Origin: Thiobacillus sp.
GTDB lineage: Bacteria > Pseudomonadota > Gammaproteobacteria > Burkholderiales > Thiobacillaceae
Assembly (NCBI GenBank): GCA_020216925.1
Contig: JAIWOL010000015.1
Location: 1-10,000, forward strand
Reading direction: 5' to 3'
Length of the DNA stretch: 10,000 nucleotides
Part shown: positions 1 through 9,916 of the stretch, piece by piece
How the letters are laid out: each line of letters opens with the position of its first letter
How positions within the stretch are numbered: position 1 is the first letter of the stretch
The notes under the pieces: generated by a model
What the model was told of the DNA's origin: nothing
Seen by the model: only the letters and a program-made list of their open reading frames with translations
Databases searched by the model: none
Made by a program: the position numbers and the translations under genes

Positions 1-165
1 CATTTCGATCATTTCGCCCGACATCACGTCCGACAGGCCGTGGATGCGAACGATGCCGTCGGTGACGGAAACGATCGTGCCCTGGGTGCGCAGCTCGCTG
101 GCCGCGCCCAGGTTTTCGATCTTGGCTTTGATCAGTTCGCTGATTTCGCTTGGATTCAATTGCAT
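1..165 (-). CDS. atpA: F1Fo ATP synthase subunit alpha, N-terminal part (cut by window edge)
   Basis: The first 55 codons of the alpha subunit are visible, starting [19 protein letters not shown] and continuing into the beta-barrel crown segment with [16 protein letters not shown] (residues 29-44). This N-terminal helix followed by a V-x-D-G-I-x-R-I-x-G-L stretch is typical of bacterial AtpA. In the family, the N-terminal helix contacts the delta subunit at the top of F1, and the full protein (about 510 residues) alternates with beta to form the catalytic hexamer. The nucleotide-binding domain lies outside the window. The ATG at 163-165 follows a GGAG ribosome binding site 8 nt upstream, and the gene is 59 nt downstream of atpH in the same operon. 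The identification is secure; only the length is unknown. Confidence 0.96.
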   Translation of the reverse strand, partial: MQLNPSEISELIKAKIENLGAASELRTQGTIVSVTDGIVRIHGLSDVMSGEMIEM

Positions 166-181
166 GTCTGTTCTCCGAACG

Positions 182-200
182 CCCGTGTTTGATTCACGGG
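182..200 (-). other. Small hairpin in the atpH-atpA gap
   Basis: Perfect 6-bp arms (CCCGTG and CACGGG) are separated by a 7-nt loop in the 59-nt gap between atpH and atpA, ending 16 nt before the atpA start codon. On the transcribed strand it is not followed by a run of T, so it does not look like an intrinsic terminator. A role as an mRNA stability or translation-tuning element between two ATP synthase cistrons that need different yields is possible but is only inferred. Confidence 0.35.
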
Positions 201-224
201 GCGGTTCCGAATGGTTGAATAAGG

Positions 225-761
225 TTAGCCGTGGAGCGCAAACGCCATTTTTTCCAGCCGGCCCTTGACCGAACCGTCTATCACCTGGTCGCCGATGGTT
301 ATCACCGCGCCGCCGATGAGCGACGCATCAACTGCCACTTCGACGCGGACCGCGCGGTTGAACTTGGCCTTGAGGCCGGCAACCAGATCGTCGATCTGCG
401 CCTGCGTGAGCGGCTGGGCGCTGGTGATGGTGGCTTCGAGCGTGCCTTCGGCCTGCGCCTTGAGCGTTTCGAACTGCGCGGCGATCTCGGGCAGCAGGGT
501 GAGACGGTCGTTGTCCGCCAGCACCTGGACGAAATTGCCGCCACGCTCGCCCAGGCCGGCGCCGGCCACTTCGACAATGAGTCCGGCCACGCGCGCAGCC
601 GGCACGGCCGGGTCGGCAATCAGGCGCGCCACGTTCGCGTCGGACACAATCGCCGACAGCGCGGCAAGGCGCGAAGACCAAGCCGCCAGATCGTTTTCGT
701 CCTGCGCCGTGCGGAACACTGCTTCGGCGTAGGGACGAGCCAGGGTAGACAGTTCGCTCAT
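225..761 (-). CDS. atpH: F1Fo ATP synthase subunit delta
   Basis: This 178-residue protein has the length and pattern of the delta (OSCP-like) subunit, which clamps the peripheral b2 stalk to the top of the F1 head. It starts [16 protein letters not shown], the usual N-terminal six-helix bundle motif (A-x-x-Y-A-x-A-x-F). It ends with the family signature [30 protein letters not shown] (about residues 141-170, I-G-G and V-I-D-G-S). The gene begins 2 nt after the atpF stop (TAACCATG), so translation is probably coupled to atpF, and it precedes atpA as in nearly all proteobacterial atp operons. Nothing is truncated or odd. The protein is cytoplasmic, at the membrane periphery. Confidence 0.97.
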   Translation of the reverse strand: MSELSTLARPYAEAVFRTAQDENDLAAWSSRLAALSAIVSDANVARLIADPAVPAARVAGLIVEVAGAGLGERGGNFVQVLADNDRLTLLPEIAAQFETLKAQAEGTLEATITSAQPLTQAQIDDLVAGLKAKFNRAVRVEVAVDASLIGGAVITIGDQVIDGSVKGRLEKMAFALHG

Positions 762-763
762 GG

Positions 764-1234
764 TTACAGCTCGGCTTTCAGTTGGGCGAGCAGATCGGCG
801 TGCGTCTGGGGATCGACTTCGCGGCGCAGGATTTTTTCGGCACCGGCCACGGCCAGGGCCGCCACCTGCTCGCGCAAGGCTTCGCGCGCGCGGTTGGCTT
901 CCTGATCGATGCTGGCCTGTGCAGCGGCTAGCTGACGCTCGCCTTCCTGTTTGGCTGCGGTCTTCGCCTCTTCGACGATCTGGGCTGCGCGCTTCTCGGC
1001 CTGGGCAATCACGTCGGCTGCCTGTGCCTTGGCATCGCGCAGATTGTCGCCGGCTTTTTTGGCGGCCAGTTCCAGCTCGTGGCGGCCACGATCAGCGGCG
1101 GCGAGGCCGTCGGCGATCTGTTTTTTACGCGTCTCGAGCGCGTTCATGATCGGAGGCCACACGAACTTCATGCAGAACCACACGAAGAAGATGAACGTGA
1201 TGGATTGACCGATCAAAGTTGCGTTGAAATTCAT
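764..1234 (-). CDS. atpF: F1Fo ATP synthase subunit b
   Basis: This 156-residue protein is the same length as E. coli AtpF. It starts [29 protein letters not shown], a single membrane helix (about residues 5-27) with the conserved W-P-P-I/L elbow. A long, charged, Ala-rich right-handed coiled-coil region follows (about 35-125), then the C-terminal [18 protein letters not shown] segment that binds delta. As a homodimer it forms the peripheral stalk that holds F1 against the a subunit. The single b gene, with no b' paralogue, is the usual proteobacterial form. The ATG is preceded by AAGGTG with a 5-nt spacer. It lies 53 nt after atpE and 2 nt before atpH. Confidence 0.97.
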   Translation of the reverse strand: MNFNATLIGQSITFIFFVWFCMKFVWPPIMNALETRKKQIADGLAAADRGRHELELAAKKAGDNLRDAKAQAADVIAQAEKRAAQIVEEAKTAAKQEGERQLAAAQASIDQEANRAREALREQVAALAVAGAEKILRREVDPQTHADLLAQLKAEL

Positions 1235-1287
1235 GTCCGCACCTTTATCAATGACGGGGGTTGATCGAAAACGTGTTCGAACCCCGA

Positions 1288-1566
<279 letters not shown>

Positions 1567-1587
1567 GAACCAGAATTCTTGGGGCGA

Positions 1588-2586
<999 letters not shown>

Positions 2587-2964
2587 TTACCGCCTTGCGG
2601 CGGCCAGCCACGCGAGTTGTGCAAGCAGCAACCCGAGCAACTGCGGCAATGGCGAGAGCCGCAATATCGCCATGCCGATTGCGAGCAATGCAACCAGCAC
2701 CACCAGCCGCTCGAACCCCGTGAGGATGAAGAGCCTGAACAACCGGTGCTGATCCCATTCCGGATGACGCATTGCCTGCCGTTCGCGCCGCCACAGCACC
2801 AGGCTGGTGCTCAACGCAACCAGGATACCGTAGCCGACGGCCATGCCTGTCTCCACGTTTTCCAGCACCACGCCAGCCAGCGCTCCCGGCAGGAGGAGGA
2901 CTGCCTGCGTCCACGCCACCCGCCGTATGCCTGTATTGCTGCCAGGGCGCATACCGGAGAACAT
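2587..2964 (-). CDS. atpI: ATP synthase assembly/accessory protein AtpI
   Basis: This 125-residue hydrophobic protein heads the atp operon. Four likely membrane helices are visible (about 16-34, 40-58, 77-101 and 106-122), with a charged stretch RRERQAMRHPEWDQHR (59-74) between helices 2 and 3. Size, topology and position directly before atpB match AtpI, which in other bacteria helps c-ring assembly and is not a fixed part of the enzyme. The family is poorly conserved, so the assignment leans on context. The first ATG (2962-2964) is very close to the candidate promoter; a second in-frame ATG at 2950-2952 (residue 5) is an alternative. Neither has a convincing Shine-Dalgarno. A 108-nt gap separates it from the atpB ATG. 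Confidence 0.82.
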   Translation of the reverse strand: MFSGMRPGSNTGIRRVAWTQAVLLLPGALAGVVLENVETGMAVGYGILVALSTSLVLWRRERQAMRHPEWDQHRLFRLFILTGFERLVVLVALLAIGMAILRLSPLPQLLGLLLAQLAWLAAARR

Positions 2965-2973
2965 TGGGCGCGG

Positions 2974-3003
2974 ATGATACCCGAATCAGTACGGTCTATG
3001 CAA
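2974..3003 (-). promoter_or_regulatory. Candidate sigma-70 promoter of the atp operon
   Basis: On the minus strand a TATCAT box (2974-2979, 5 of 6 to TATAAT) lies 18 bp after TTGCAT (2998-3003, about 3 of 6 to TTGACA). It sits in the only sizeable gap between parB and the atp genes. Transcription would start near 2967, only a few bases before the first atpI ATG, giving a very short or absent leader. The -35 match is weak, so this is a plausible candidate only. Confidence 0.4.
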
Positions 3004-3023
3004 TCATCAAGCAGCTTGATGAT
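3003..3023. repeat. 9-bp perfect inverted repeat between parB and atpI
   Basis: Arms ATCATCAAG and CTTGATGAT are separated by 3 nt, in the 97-nt gap between parB and atpI and touching the candidate -35 box of the atp promoter. Neither strand has a T-run after the stem, so it is not a classical intrinsic terminator. It could be an operator for a dimeric regulator, or an RNA hairpin that marks the parB mRNA end. Confidence 0.55.
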
Positions 3024-3062
3024 GAATTTCAGTATGTAGTGATTTTGCTCGTGCAGTGCCTG

Positions 3063-3917
3063 CTACAGCGCGATGCCGAGTCTTTGCAGCAACCCTTCGA
3101 GCGCGTCCGCATTGCCGAAATGCAGGGTCAGCTTGCCGCTGCCCTTGCTGCCGACGCTGACGTGTACGGTCATGCCCAGGGCATCGGACAGGGCTTCTTC
3201 AAGCCGCAGCATGTCGCGCGACGGGGCCGCAGGCTTCGAGGAGGCCGCCGGCGGCTCTTTCAGCCGCGCGACGCGGCGCTCGACCTCTCGCACCGAAAGC
3301 GCTCTGGTTTCGATTTCATGCGCCAGCTCCCGCTGTTGCGCCGCGTTGAGCGGCAACAGCGCGCGAGCGTGGCCCATTTCGATGAGTCCGGCGCTGAGCA
3401 TGTCCTGCACCGGGCGCGACAGATTCAGCAAACGCAAGAGATTCGACACCGCGGCGCGCGATTTGCCGACCGCCGCCGCAACCGCCTCGTGCGTCATGCC
3501 GAATTCCTGGATCAGGCGCTGCAGGCCGTGCGCTTCGTCGATGGCGTTGAGGTCTTCGCGCTGGATGTTTTCGATCAGCGCCATCGCCGCCACGGCGTCG
3601 TCGGCGACTTCGCGCACCAGCACCGGCACATCGGTCAGGCCCGCGAGCTGGGCGGCGCGCCAGCGGCGTTCGCCGGCGATGATCTCGTAGCCGTTGCCGG
3701 CTTCGCGCACCAGGATGGGCTGCATCAGCCCCTGCGCGCGGATCGAGTCGGCCAGTTCCTGCAGCGATTCGCTGTCCATCTGGGTGCGCGGCTGGTACTT
3801 GCCGGGCGCAAGCTGCGACAGTTTCATCATGCGCAGGTCGCCCTGCGGCGGCGCGGCGCTGTCCTCGCCGCCGAGCAGTGCGTCGAGCCCGCGGCCCAGT
3901 CCCTTGGCTTTGGCCAT
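3063..3917 (-). CDS. parB: Chromosome partitioning protein ParB (Spo0J/Noc family CTPase)
   Basis: The 284-residue ParB binds parS, loads as a CTP-dependent clamp and spreads to form the partition complex. The N-terminal GLGRGLDALL (6-15) is the conserved ParA-stimulating segment. The CTP-binding N-domain shows YQPR (41-44), GERRWRAAQLAG (82-93) and ENIQRED (116-122). A helix-turn-helix follows (about 140-163, MTHEAVAAAVGKSRAAVSNLLRLL), and a C-terminal dimerisation domain lies at about 235-284. The frame is open far upstream into parA, but MAKAKGLGRG is the true start: its ATG (3915-3917) overlaps the parA stop by one base (TAATG) and has GGGAGG 7 nt before it. Two parS-like sites at 7248-7263 and 9395-9410 are likely targets. 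Confidence 0.97.
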   Translation of the reverse strand: MAKAKGLGRGLDALLGGEDSAAPPQGDLRMMKLSQLAPGKYQPRTQMDSESLQELADSIRAQGLMQPILVREAGNGYEIIAGERRWRAAQLAGLTDVPVLVREVADDAVAAMALIENIQREDLNAIDEAHGLQRLIQEFGMTHEAVAAAVGKSRAAVSNLLRLLNLSRPVQDMLSAGLIEMGHARALLPLNAAQQRELAHEIETRALSVREVERRVARLKEPPAASSKPAAPSRDMLRLEEALSDALGMTVHVSVGSKGSGKLTLHFGNADALEGLLQRLGIAL

Positions 3918-4702
3918 TATTTTTCCTCCCTGGCGGCGATGCCGGCCCGTTTCAAGGTCTCTTTGGCCAGCTCGATGTAGGCTTTCGCACCCTTGCACTG
4001 GTGGTCGTAGGCCAGCACCGGCAGGCCGTGGCTGGGCGCTTCGGCCAGGCGCACGTTGCGCGGGATCACGGTGTCGTAGACCTTGTCGCCGAAGTGCCGC
4101 TTGAGTTGATCGGACACCTGCTGCGCGAGCGTGCTGCGCGGATCGAACATCACTCGCAGCAGACCTTCGATCTGGATCGCTGGATTGAGACGCTGTTTCA
4201 CTTTTTTGATGGTGGCGACCAGGTCGGTGAGCCCTTCCAGCGCGTAGTACTCGCACTGCATGGGTATGAGCACCGACTCGGCGGCGGCGAAAGCGTTGAC
4301 GGTGAGCAGGTTGAGTGTCGGCGGGCAATCCATCAGGACGAAGTCGTAGTCGTCGGCCACCTGCGCCAGCGCCACTTTCAGCCGCAGGTCGCGCTGTTCC
4401 AGGTTGACCAGGTCGATTTCCGCGCCGGCGAGTTCGCGGTTGGCGGGTATGACGTCGAAATGCCCGGGCTCGGAGCGCATGCGCGCGTCGCGCAGCGTCA
4501 CCTGGTTGAGCAGGATCTGGTACACCGTCGGCAGCGCCGTGCGTTTTTCGATCCCCGCGCCCATGGTGGCGTTGCCCTGCGGGTCGAGGTCGGCGAGCAG
4601 CACGCGCTGGCCCTGCTCGGCCAGCGCGGCGGCCAGATTCACCGCCGTGGTGGTTTTTCCCACCCCGCCTTTCTGGTTGGCGATTGCGAGTATTTTTGTC
4701 AT
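3917..4702 (-). CDS. parA: Chromosome partitioning ATPase ParA (Soj family)
   Basis: This 261-residue ParA is of the short chromosomal type, without the N-terminal DNA-binding extension of plasmid ParA/SopA. The deviant Walker A box is KGGVGKTTT (11-19) with the signature Lys at 11. DLDPQGN (38-44) is the A' motif and FVLMDCPP (121-128) the Walker B. ATP-bound dimers bind the nucleoid nonspecifically, and ParB-stimulated hydrolysis drives movement of parS complexes. The ATG shares one base with the rsmG stop (TGATG) and the stop shares one base with parB, so all three are probably co-translated. The GC and codon pattern is like its neighbours. The identification is secure. Confidence 0.98.
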   Translation of the reverse strand: MTKILAIANQKGGVGKTTTAVNLAAALAEQGQRVLLADLDPQGNATMGAGIEKRTALPTVYQILLNQVTLRDARMRSEPGHFDVIPANRELAGAEIDLVNLEQRDLRLKVALAQVADDYDFVLMDCPPTLNLLTVNAFAAAESVLIPMQCEYYALEGLTDLVATIKKVKQRLNPAIQIEGLLRVMFDPRSTLAQQVSDQLKRHFGDKVYDTVIPRNVRLAEAPSHGLPVLAYDHQCKGAKAYIELAKETLKRAGIAAREEK

Positions 4703-5321
4703 CAGACGGGCTCCAGAACGATCACATGACGGCTGGCATCCAGCCCCGGCACGACGAGTGCATGGTTAGCGCTTACTTTCACGTCTGGCGTCAGGGCGGC
4801 GAGTTCATCGTTCGGGTATAGGCCTTTCATCGCCAGCCAGCGGCCCCCCGGATTGAGCAGGTGGCGCGTCAGCGTGACGAATTCCCCAAGCCCGGAAAAC
4901 GCACGCGAGGCGATGTCATCGAAGCCGCTTGCCGGTCGGAAATCCTCCACCCGTGCAGTCGCCACGTTCAGGTTCGTCAATCCGAGTTCGGTCTTGACCT
5001 GCAACAGAAATGCCGTTTTCTTGGCGATGCTGTCGATCAGCGTCACCCGCAGATCCGGTCGCGCAATCGCCAGCGGTATGCCGGGCAGGCCGCCGCCGCT
5101 GCCGACGTCGATCACCGCCGGGCCGGTAAAAAACGGCACGGCCGCGAGCGAATCGAGCAGGTGGTGGCTCACCATGCGCTCCGCCTCGCGCACCGCCGTC
5201 AGGTTGTAGACGCGGTTCCATTTGTCGAGCAGGGCCAGATACGCCAGCAGCCGGGCTTCTCCGTCCGGCGGCAGGTCCAGGCCCAAGGCGGCGATCCCGG
5301 CCGCGAGCTGGTGCGAGAGAT

Positions 5322-5325
<4 letters not shown>
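4702..5325 (-). CDS. rsmG: 16S rRNA (guanine-N7) methyltransferase RsmG (GidB)
   Basis: This 207-residue Rossmann-fold methyltransferase is known in the family to make m7G527 in 16S rRNA using S-adenosylmethionine; loss gives low-level streptomycin resistance. Family landmarks are [16 protein letters not shown] (32-47), HHLLDSL (54-60), the SAM-binding glycine loop [17 protein letters not shown] (71-87), [14 protein letters not shown] (94-107) and IASRAFSGL (138-146). Length is as usual (about 207 in E. coli). Its ATG overlaps the mnmG stop by 4 nt (ATGA) and its stop overlaps parA by one base, the classic gidA-gidB-parAB arrangement. It acts in the cytoplasm on the small ribosomal subunit. 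Confidence 0.97.
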
Positions 5326-7220
<1,895 letters not shown>

Positions 7221-7229
7221 GGTGCGCGC

Positions 7230-7235
7230 ATTTTA
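7230..7235 (-). promoter_or_regulatory. Possible -10 box just upstream of mnmG
   Basis: TAAAAT on the minus strand is 9 nt before the mnmG ATG, in a 47-nt gap otherwise rich in G and C. If it is a -10 box, transcription would start 3-5 nt before the start codon, giving a nearly leaderless mnmG mRNA, in line with the missing ribosome binding site. No good -35 lies at the right distance: the parS-like palindrome occupies that space and the only TTGAC-type hexamer (7266-7271) is 30 bp away. Confidence 0.25.
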
Positions 7236-7247
7236 CCCGCTGGCGGG

Positions 7248-7263
7248 CGTTTCACGTGGAACA
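7248..7263. other. parS: parS-like ParB binding site in the uup-mnmG gap
   Basis: On the minus strand the 16-mer reads TGTTCCACGTGAAACG. The widely conserved chromosomal parS is TGTTNCACGTGAAACA, so 15 of 16 positions agree; the C at position 5 is the form found in B. subtilis parS. It lies between the uup stop and the mnmG start, about 3.3 kb from parB. Position, near-exact match and nearby parAB together make this a likely functional ParB loading site. Confidence 0.85.
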
Positions 7264-7267
7264 ACCG

Positions 7268-9175
7268 TCAACCCATACCGGCCTGCTTGGCCTCCAGCGC
7301 CTCCCAGCGCGCCAGCGCGTCGAGCAACTCCAGCTCGATCGCTTCGCTGCGGGCGTGCAAACCGCTGGCCGCCTGCGGGTCGGTCTGGTACAGCGCCGGA
7401 TCGGCCAGGCGGGCGGCTATTCCGGCCTGCTCGGCCTCCAGCGCCTCGATGATGTCCGGCAGCGACTCCAGTTCGCGCGCTTCCTTGTAGCTGAGCTTCC
7501 CCTTCTGCGCAACCGGCTTGACGGCTGGCGCCGGCCTGGGCGAGGCCGGGCGGACCAATGCGGGAGCGGGAGCGGCTGCCTGCCGCTCCCGCCAGGCGCG
7601 CCAGTCGGCATAGCCGCCCACGATCTCGGTCAGCCGCCCTTCCCCCTCGAACACGACGGACTGGGTGACGACGTTGTCGAGAAAGGCGCGGTCGTGCGAG
7701 ACGATGATGACCGTACCAGCGTAATCCTGCAGCAGTTGCTCAAGCAACTCCAGGGTGTCGATATCCAGATCGTTGGTCGGCTCGTCCAATACCAGCAGAT
7801 TGGCCGGCCGCGCAAACAGCCGCGCCAGCAACAAACGGTTACGCTCGCCGCCCGACAGCGCCGACACCTTGGCCCGCGCGCGCTCGGCCGGAAACAGGAA
7901 TTCCTCCAGATAACTGATGACGTGCTTGCGCTGGCCGGCAATTTCCACGTAGTCCGAGCCCGGCGATATGGTGTCGATCAACGTTGCCCCGTCGTCGAGC
8001 TGGTTGCGGAACTGGTCGAAATAGGCAACCTCCAGCCTGGTCCCCTGCTTGATCCAGCCGGTTTGCGGCTTCAGTTCACCCAGAATAAGCCGGATCAGCG
8101 TGGTCTTGCCGGCGCCGTTGGGGCCCAGCAGTCCAAGCTTGTCGCCTCGCAGGATGGTGGTGGAAAAATCCCGCACCAGCACCCGGTCATCGTAGCGGAA
8201 GCTCACTCGTTCCAACTCGGCGACCACCTTGCCGGAACGCTCGCCTGCGTCCAGATGAAAGCTCACCTTGCCCTGGTGGCCGATACGCGCTTCTCGCGCG
8301 CGGCGCAGTTGCTCCAGTCGCCGCACGCGGCCTTCGTTGCGCGTGCGGCGTGCTTCCACCCCCTTGCGAATCCAGGCTTCTTCCTGCTTCCAGAACTTGT
8401 CGAACTTGCGGTTGTGCACGGCTTCGACTTCCAGCTGTTCCGCCTTCTTGCTCTGGTAGGCGCTGAAATTGCCCGGATATTCGCGCAGCTGGCCACGGTC
8501 CAGCTCGACGATGCGGTTGGCCACGTTGTCGAGAAACCGCCGGTCATGGGTGATGAATACCAGCGCACCGCGATAGTCGTTGAGCAGGCCTTCCAGCCAC
8601 TCGATCGCCGAAAAATCGAGATGGTTGGTCGGCTCGTCGAGCAGCAGCAGCTCGGGGTCGCTGACCAGCGCTCTCGCCAGCGCCACTCTTTTTTTGAGAC
8701 CGCCCGACAAATCTGCCACCTTGCTCTCCGCCTCCAGGCCAAGACGTTGCAGGGTTTCCTCCACCCGGCTGTTCAGCCGCCAGCCATCGACCGCTTCCAA
8801 CGCGCTCGACACGCGTTCTAGATCGTCCAGCGCGGCGGCATCGCCTTCGGCCGCCGCGTGCGTCGCCGTGTGGTATTCCGCCAGTAGCCGCTGCGCGACG
8901 CCCACGCCTTCCGCCACGGCCTCAAACACGGTATGCCCGGACTGGAAAACCGGTTCCTGGGGAACGCAGGCGAGCTTCAGCCCGGGCGCGCGCCAAACTT
9001 CGCCGGCATCGGGCTGGCTGCTGCCCGCAAGAATCTTCATCAAACTGGATTTGCCCGTGCCGTTACGCCCGATCAGGCCGATCCGCTCACCCGCCTCGAT
9101 CACCAGTGCCGCGCCATCGAGCAAAGGATGATGGCCGTAGGCAAGTTCAAGGCGGTCGAAAGTCAGAAGCGGCAT
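7268..9175 (-). CDS. uup: ABC-F family ATPase Uup
   Basis: This 635-residue soluble protein has two ABC ATPase domains and no membrane segments, the ABC-F layout, and is the same length as E. coli Uup. Domain 1 has Walker A GRNGTGKSS (36-44), signature LSGG (156-159), Walker B LLLLDEPTNHLD (176-187) and H-loop THDR (209-212). The interdomain linker has the family AWIRKGVEARRTRNEGR stretch (267-283). Domain 2 has GPNGAGKTT (351-359), LSGGE (440-444), LLVLDEPTNDLD (460-471) and SHDR (493-496). An Ala/Pro-rich linker (about 533-557) leads to a C-terminal coiled coil (about 560-632) with KLSYKEARELE, typical of Uup and able to bind DNA in E. coli. ABC-F proteins act on ribosomes; Uup loss also raises transposon excision. 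The ATG has only a weak ribosome binding site, 30 nt after pxpA. Confidence 0.94.
   Translation of the reverse strand: MPLLTFDRLELAYGHHPLLDGAALVIEAGERIGLIGRNGTGKSSLMKILAGSSQPDAGEVWRAPGLKLACVPQEPVFQSGHTVFEAVAEGVGVAQRLLAEYHTATHAAAEGDAAALDDLERVSSALEAVDGWRLNSRVEETLQRLGLEAESKVADLSGGLKKRVALARALVSDPELLLLDEPTNHLDFSAIEWLEGLLNDYRGALVFITHDRRFLDNVANRIVELDRGQLREYPGNFSAYQSKKAEQLEVEAVHNRKFDKFWKQEEAWIRKGVEARRTRNEGRVRRLEQLRRAREARIGHQGKVSFHLDAGERSGKVVAELERVSFRYDDRVLVRDFSTTILRGDKLGLLGPNGAGKTTLIRLILGELKPQTGWIKQGTRLEVAYFDQFRNQLDDGATLIDTISPGSDYVEIAGQRKHVISYLEEFLFPAERARAKVSALSGGERNRLLLARLFARPANLLVLDEPTNDLDIDTLELLEQLLQDYAGTVIIVSHDRAFLDNVVTQSVVFEGEGRLTEIVGGYADWRAWRERQAAAPAPALVRPASPRPAPAVKPVAQKGKLSYKEARELESLPDIIEALEAEQAGIAARLADPALYQTDPQAASGLHARSEAIELELLDALARWEALEAKQAGMG
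7566..7592. repeat. GC-rich 10-bp inverted repeat inside uup
   Basis: Arms GCGGGAGCGG and CCGCTCCCGC flank a 7-nt loop within the part of uup that encodes the start of the Ala/Pro-rich linker. The left arm also lies in a tandem GGGAGC repeat. It may simply reflect low-complexity GC-rich coding sequence, but the mRNA would fold into a strong hairpin between the second ATPase domain and the coiled coil. Confidence 0.5.
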
Positions 9176-9205
9176 GGGGCTCGGCGTTGAATGGTGAGCG
9201 CGCGA

Positions 9206-9916
9206 TTATCCGCCATGAAGCGCTGCATGGACAGCGCGGGCAAGTTTGATTGCGCCGGGCGTATCGCCATGAAGGCATAGCGTGTCGGCACGGACCGCCA
9301 GCCGCTCACCCGTAACTGTCAGCACGCCGGCACCGCGTGCCAGCGACAAGGCCTGTTCGGCCGCCAGGCGTGGATCGTGAATCACGGCGCCGGGCGTTTC
9401 ACGTGAAACCAGGCGCCGGCACGTTGCATAGCGCCTGTCGACGAAAGCTTCATTGAGAACCTGCAACCCGACCGCCCGCCCTGCCTCGATCAGCCGCGAT
9501 CCGGCCAGCCCCACCAGCAGCAAACCGGGATCGATCGCGCGCACGGCCTCTGCGACGGCGGCGGCCACTTCCGCGTCCTCGGCCGCCGCGTTGTACAGCG
9601 CGCCATGCGGCTTGACGTGTGCGAGCGCCATTCCTTCGCGCCGGGCAAGCTCGGCCAGTGCCTCAAGCTGCCCGACCACCCAAGACCGGATTGTGCCGGC
9701 CGTGGCGGCAAGCGGATACCGCCCGAATCCCGCTCGATCGGGATAGCCCGGATGCCCGCCCACCACCACGCCGTGCGCCTTTGCCAGACGCAACGCGACA
9801 GTCATGCTCGTGGCATCGCCGGCATGACCGCCGCTTGCTATCGACACCCGGTCGACATAGGGCATCAGGCCGGCGTCGTCGCAGCCTTCCCCGATATCGG
9901 CATTCAGTTCGATCAC
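9206..9916 (-). CDS. pxpA: LamB/YcsF family protein, probable 5-oxoprolinase subunit A
   Basis: This 236-residue protein matches PxpA, which with PxpB and PxpC cleaves 5-oxoproline (pyroglutamate) to glutamate using ATP. Family landmarks are IELNADIGEG (2-11), HAGD (30-33), GGHPGYPDRAGFGR (about 48-61), HVKPHGALYN (about 94-103), LVGLAGS (about 127-133), VDRRY in place of the usual ADRxY, and CLHGDTP near the C-terminus. The GTG start (9914-9916) is chosen because it overlaps the upstream stop as GTGA and has GGAGG 7 nt before it; an ATG at 9935-9937 lacks such a site. Oddities are SGGHAGD where C-G-F/G-HAGD is usual, and a parS-like palindrome inside the frame. Confidence 0.85.
   Translation of the reverse strand: MIELNADIGEGCDDAGLMPYVDRVSIASGGHAGDATSMTVALRLAKAHGVVVGGHPGYPDRAGFGRYPLAATAGTIRSWVVGQLEALAELARREGMALAHVKPHGALYNAAAEDAEVAAAVAEAVRAIDPGLLLVGLAGSRLIEAGRAVGLQVLNEAFVDRRYATCRRLVSRETPGAVIHDPRLAAEQALSLARGAGVLTVTGERLAVRADTLCLHGDTPGAIKLARAVHAALHGG
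9395..9410. other. parS: Intragenic parS-like ParB binding site in pxpA
   Basis: A perfect 14-bp palindrome GTTTCACGTGAAAC (9396-9409) equals the core of the chromosomal parS consensus TGTTTCACGTGAAACA; only the outermost base on each side differs (C and C). It is read through by pxpA as codons GTT TCA CGT GAA AC(G), giving Val-Ser-Arg-Glu-Thr. These four A/T-ending codons stand out from the G/C-ending codons on both sides, suggesting the DNA sequence itself is maintained. parB is 5.5 kb away. Confidence 0.87.

Noticed and set aside
1276..1283. GTTCGAAC palindrome in the atpE-atpF gap
   Set aside because: An 8-bp palindrome with no second copy or promoter context; likely chance.
2772..3980. 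A 402-codon plus-strand frame spanning atpI, the gap and parB
   Set aside because: Crosses two well-supported minus-strand genes and the intergenic repeat; low-complexity Arg/Gln-rich product with no domain.
3918..4328. Upstream extension of the parB frame into parA
   Set aside because: The extension is Arg/Ala-rich out-of-frame parA sequence; the ATG at 3915-3917 has a strong ribosome binding site and the conserved ParB N-terminus.
7256..8821. A 521-codon open frame on the plus strand opposite uup
   Set aside because: Antisense to a clear ABC-F gene with both ATPase domains intact; long plus-strand frames are expected opposite high-GC coding sequence, and the translation shows no recognisable domain.
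9205..9233. GATAAT with a distant TGTCCA, considered as a uup promoter
   Set aside because: The -10-like box overlaps the pxpA stop and the -35 match is only 3 of 6; not enough to call.
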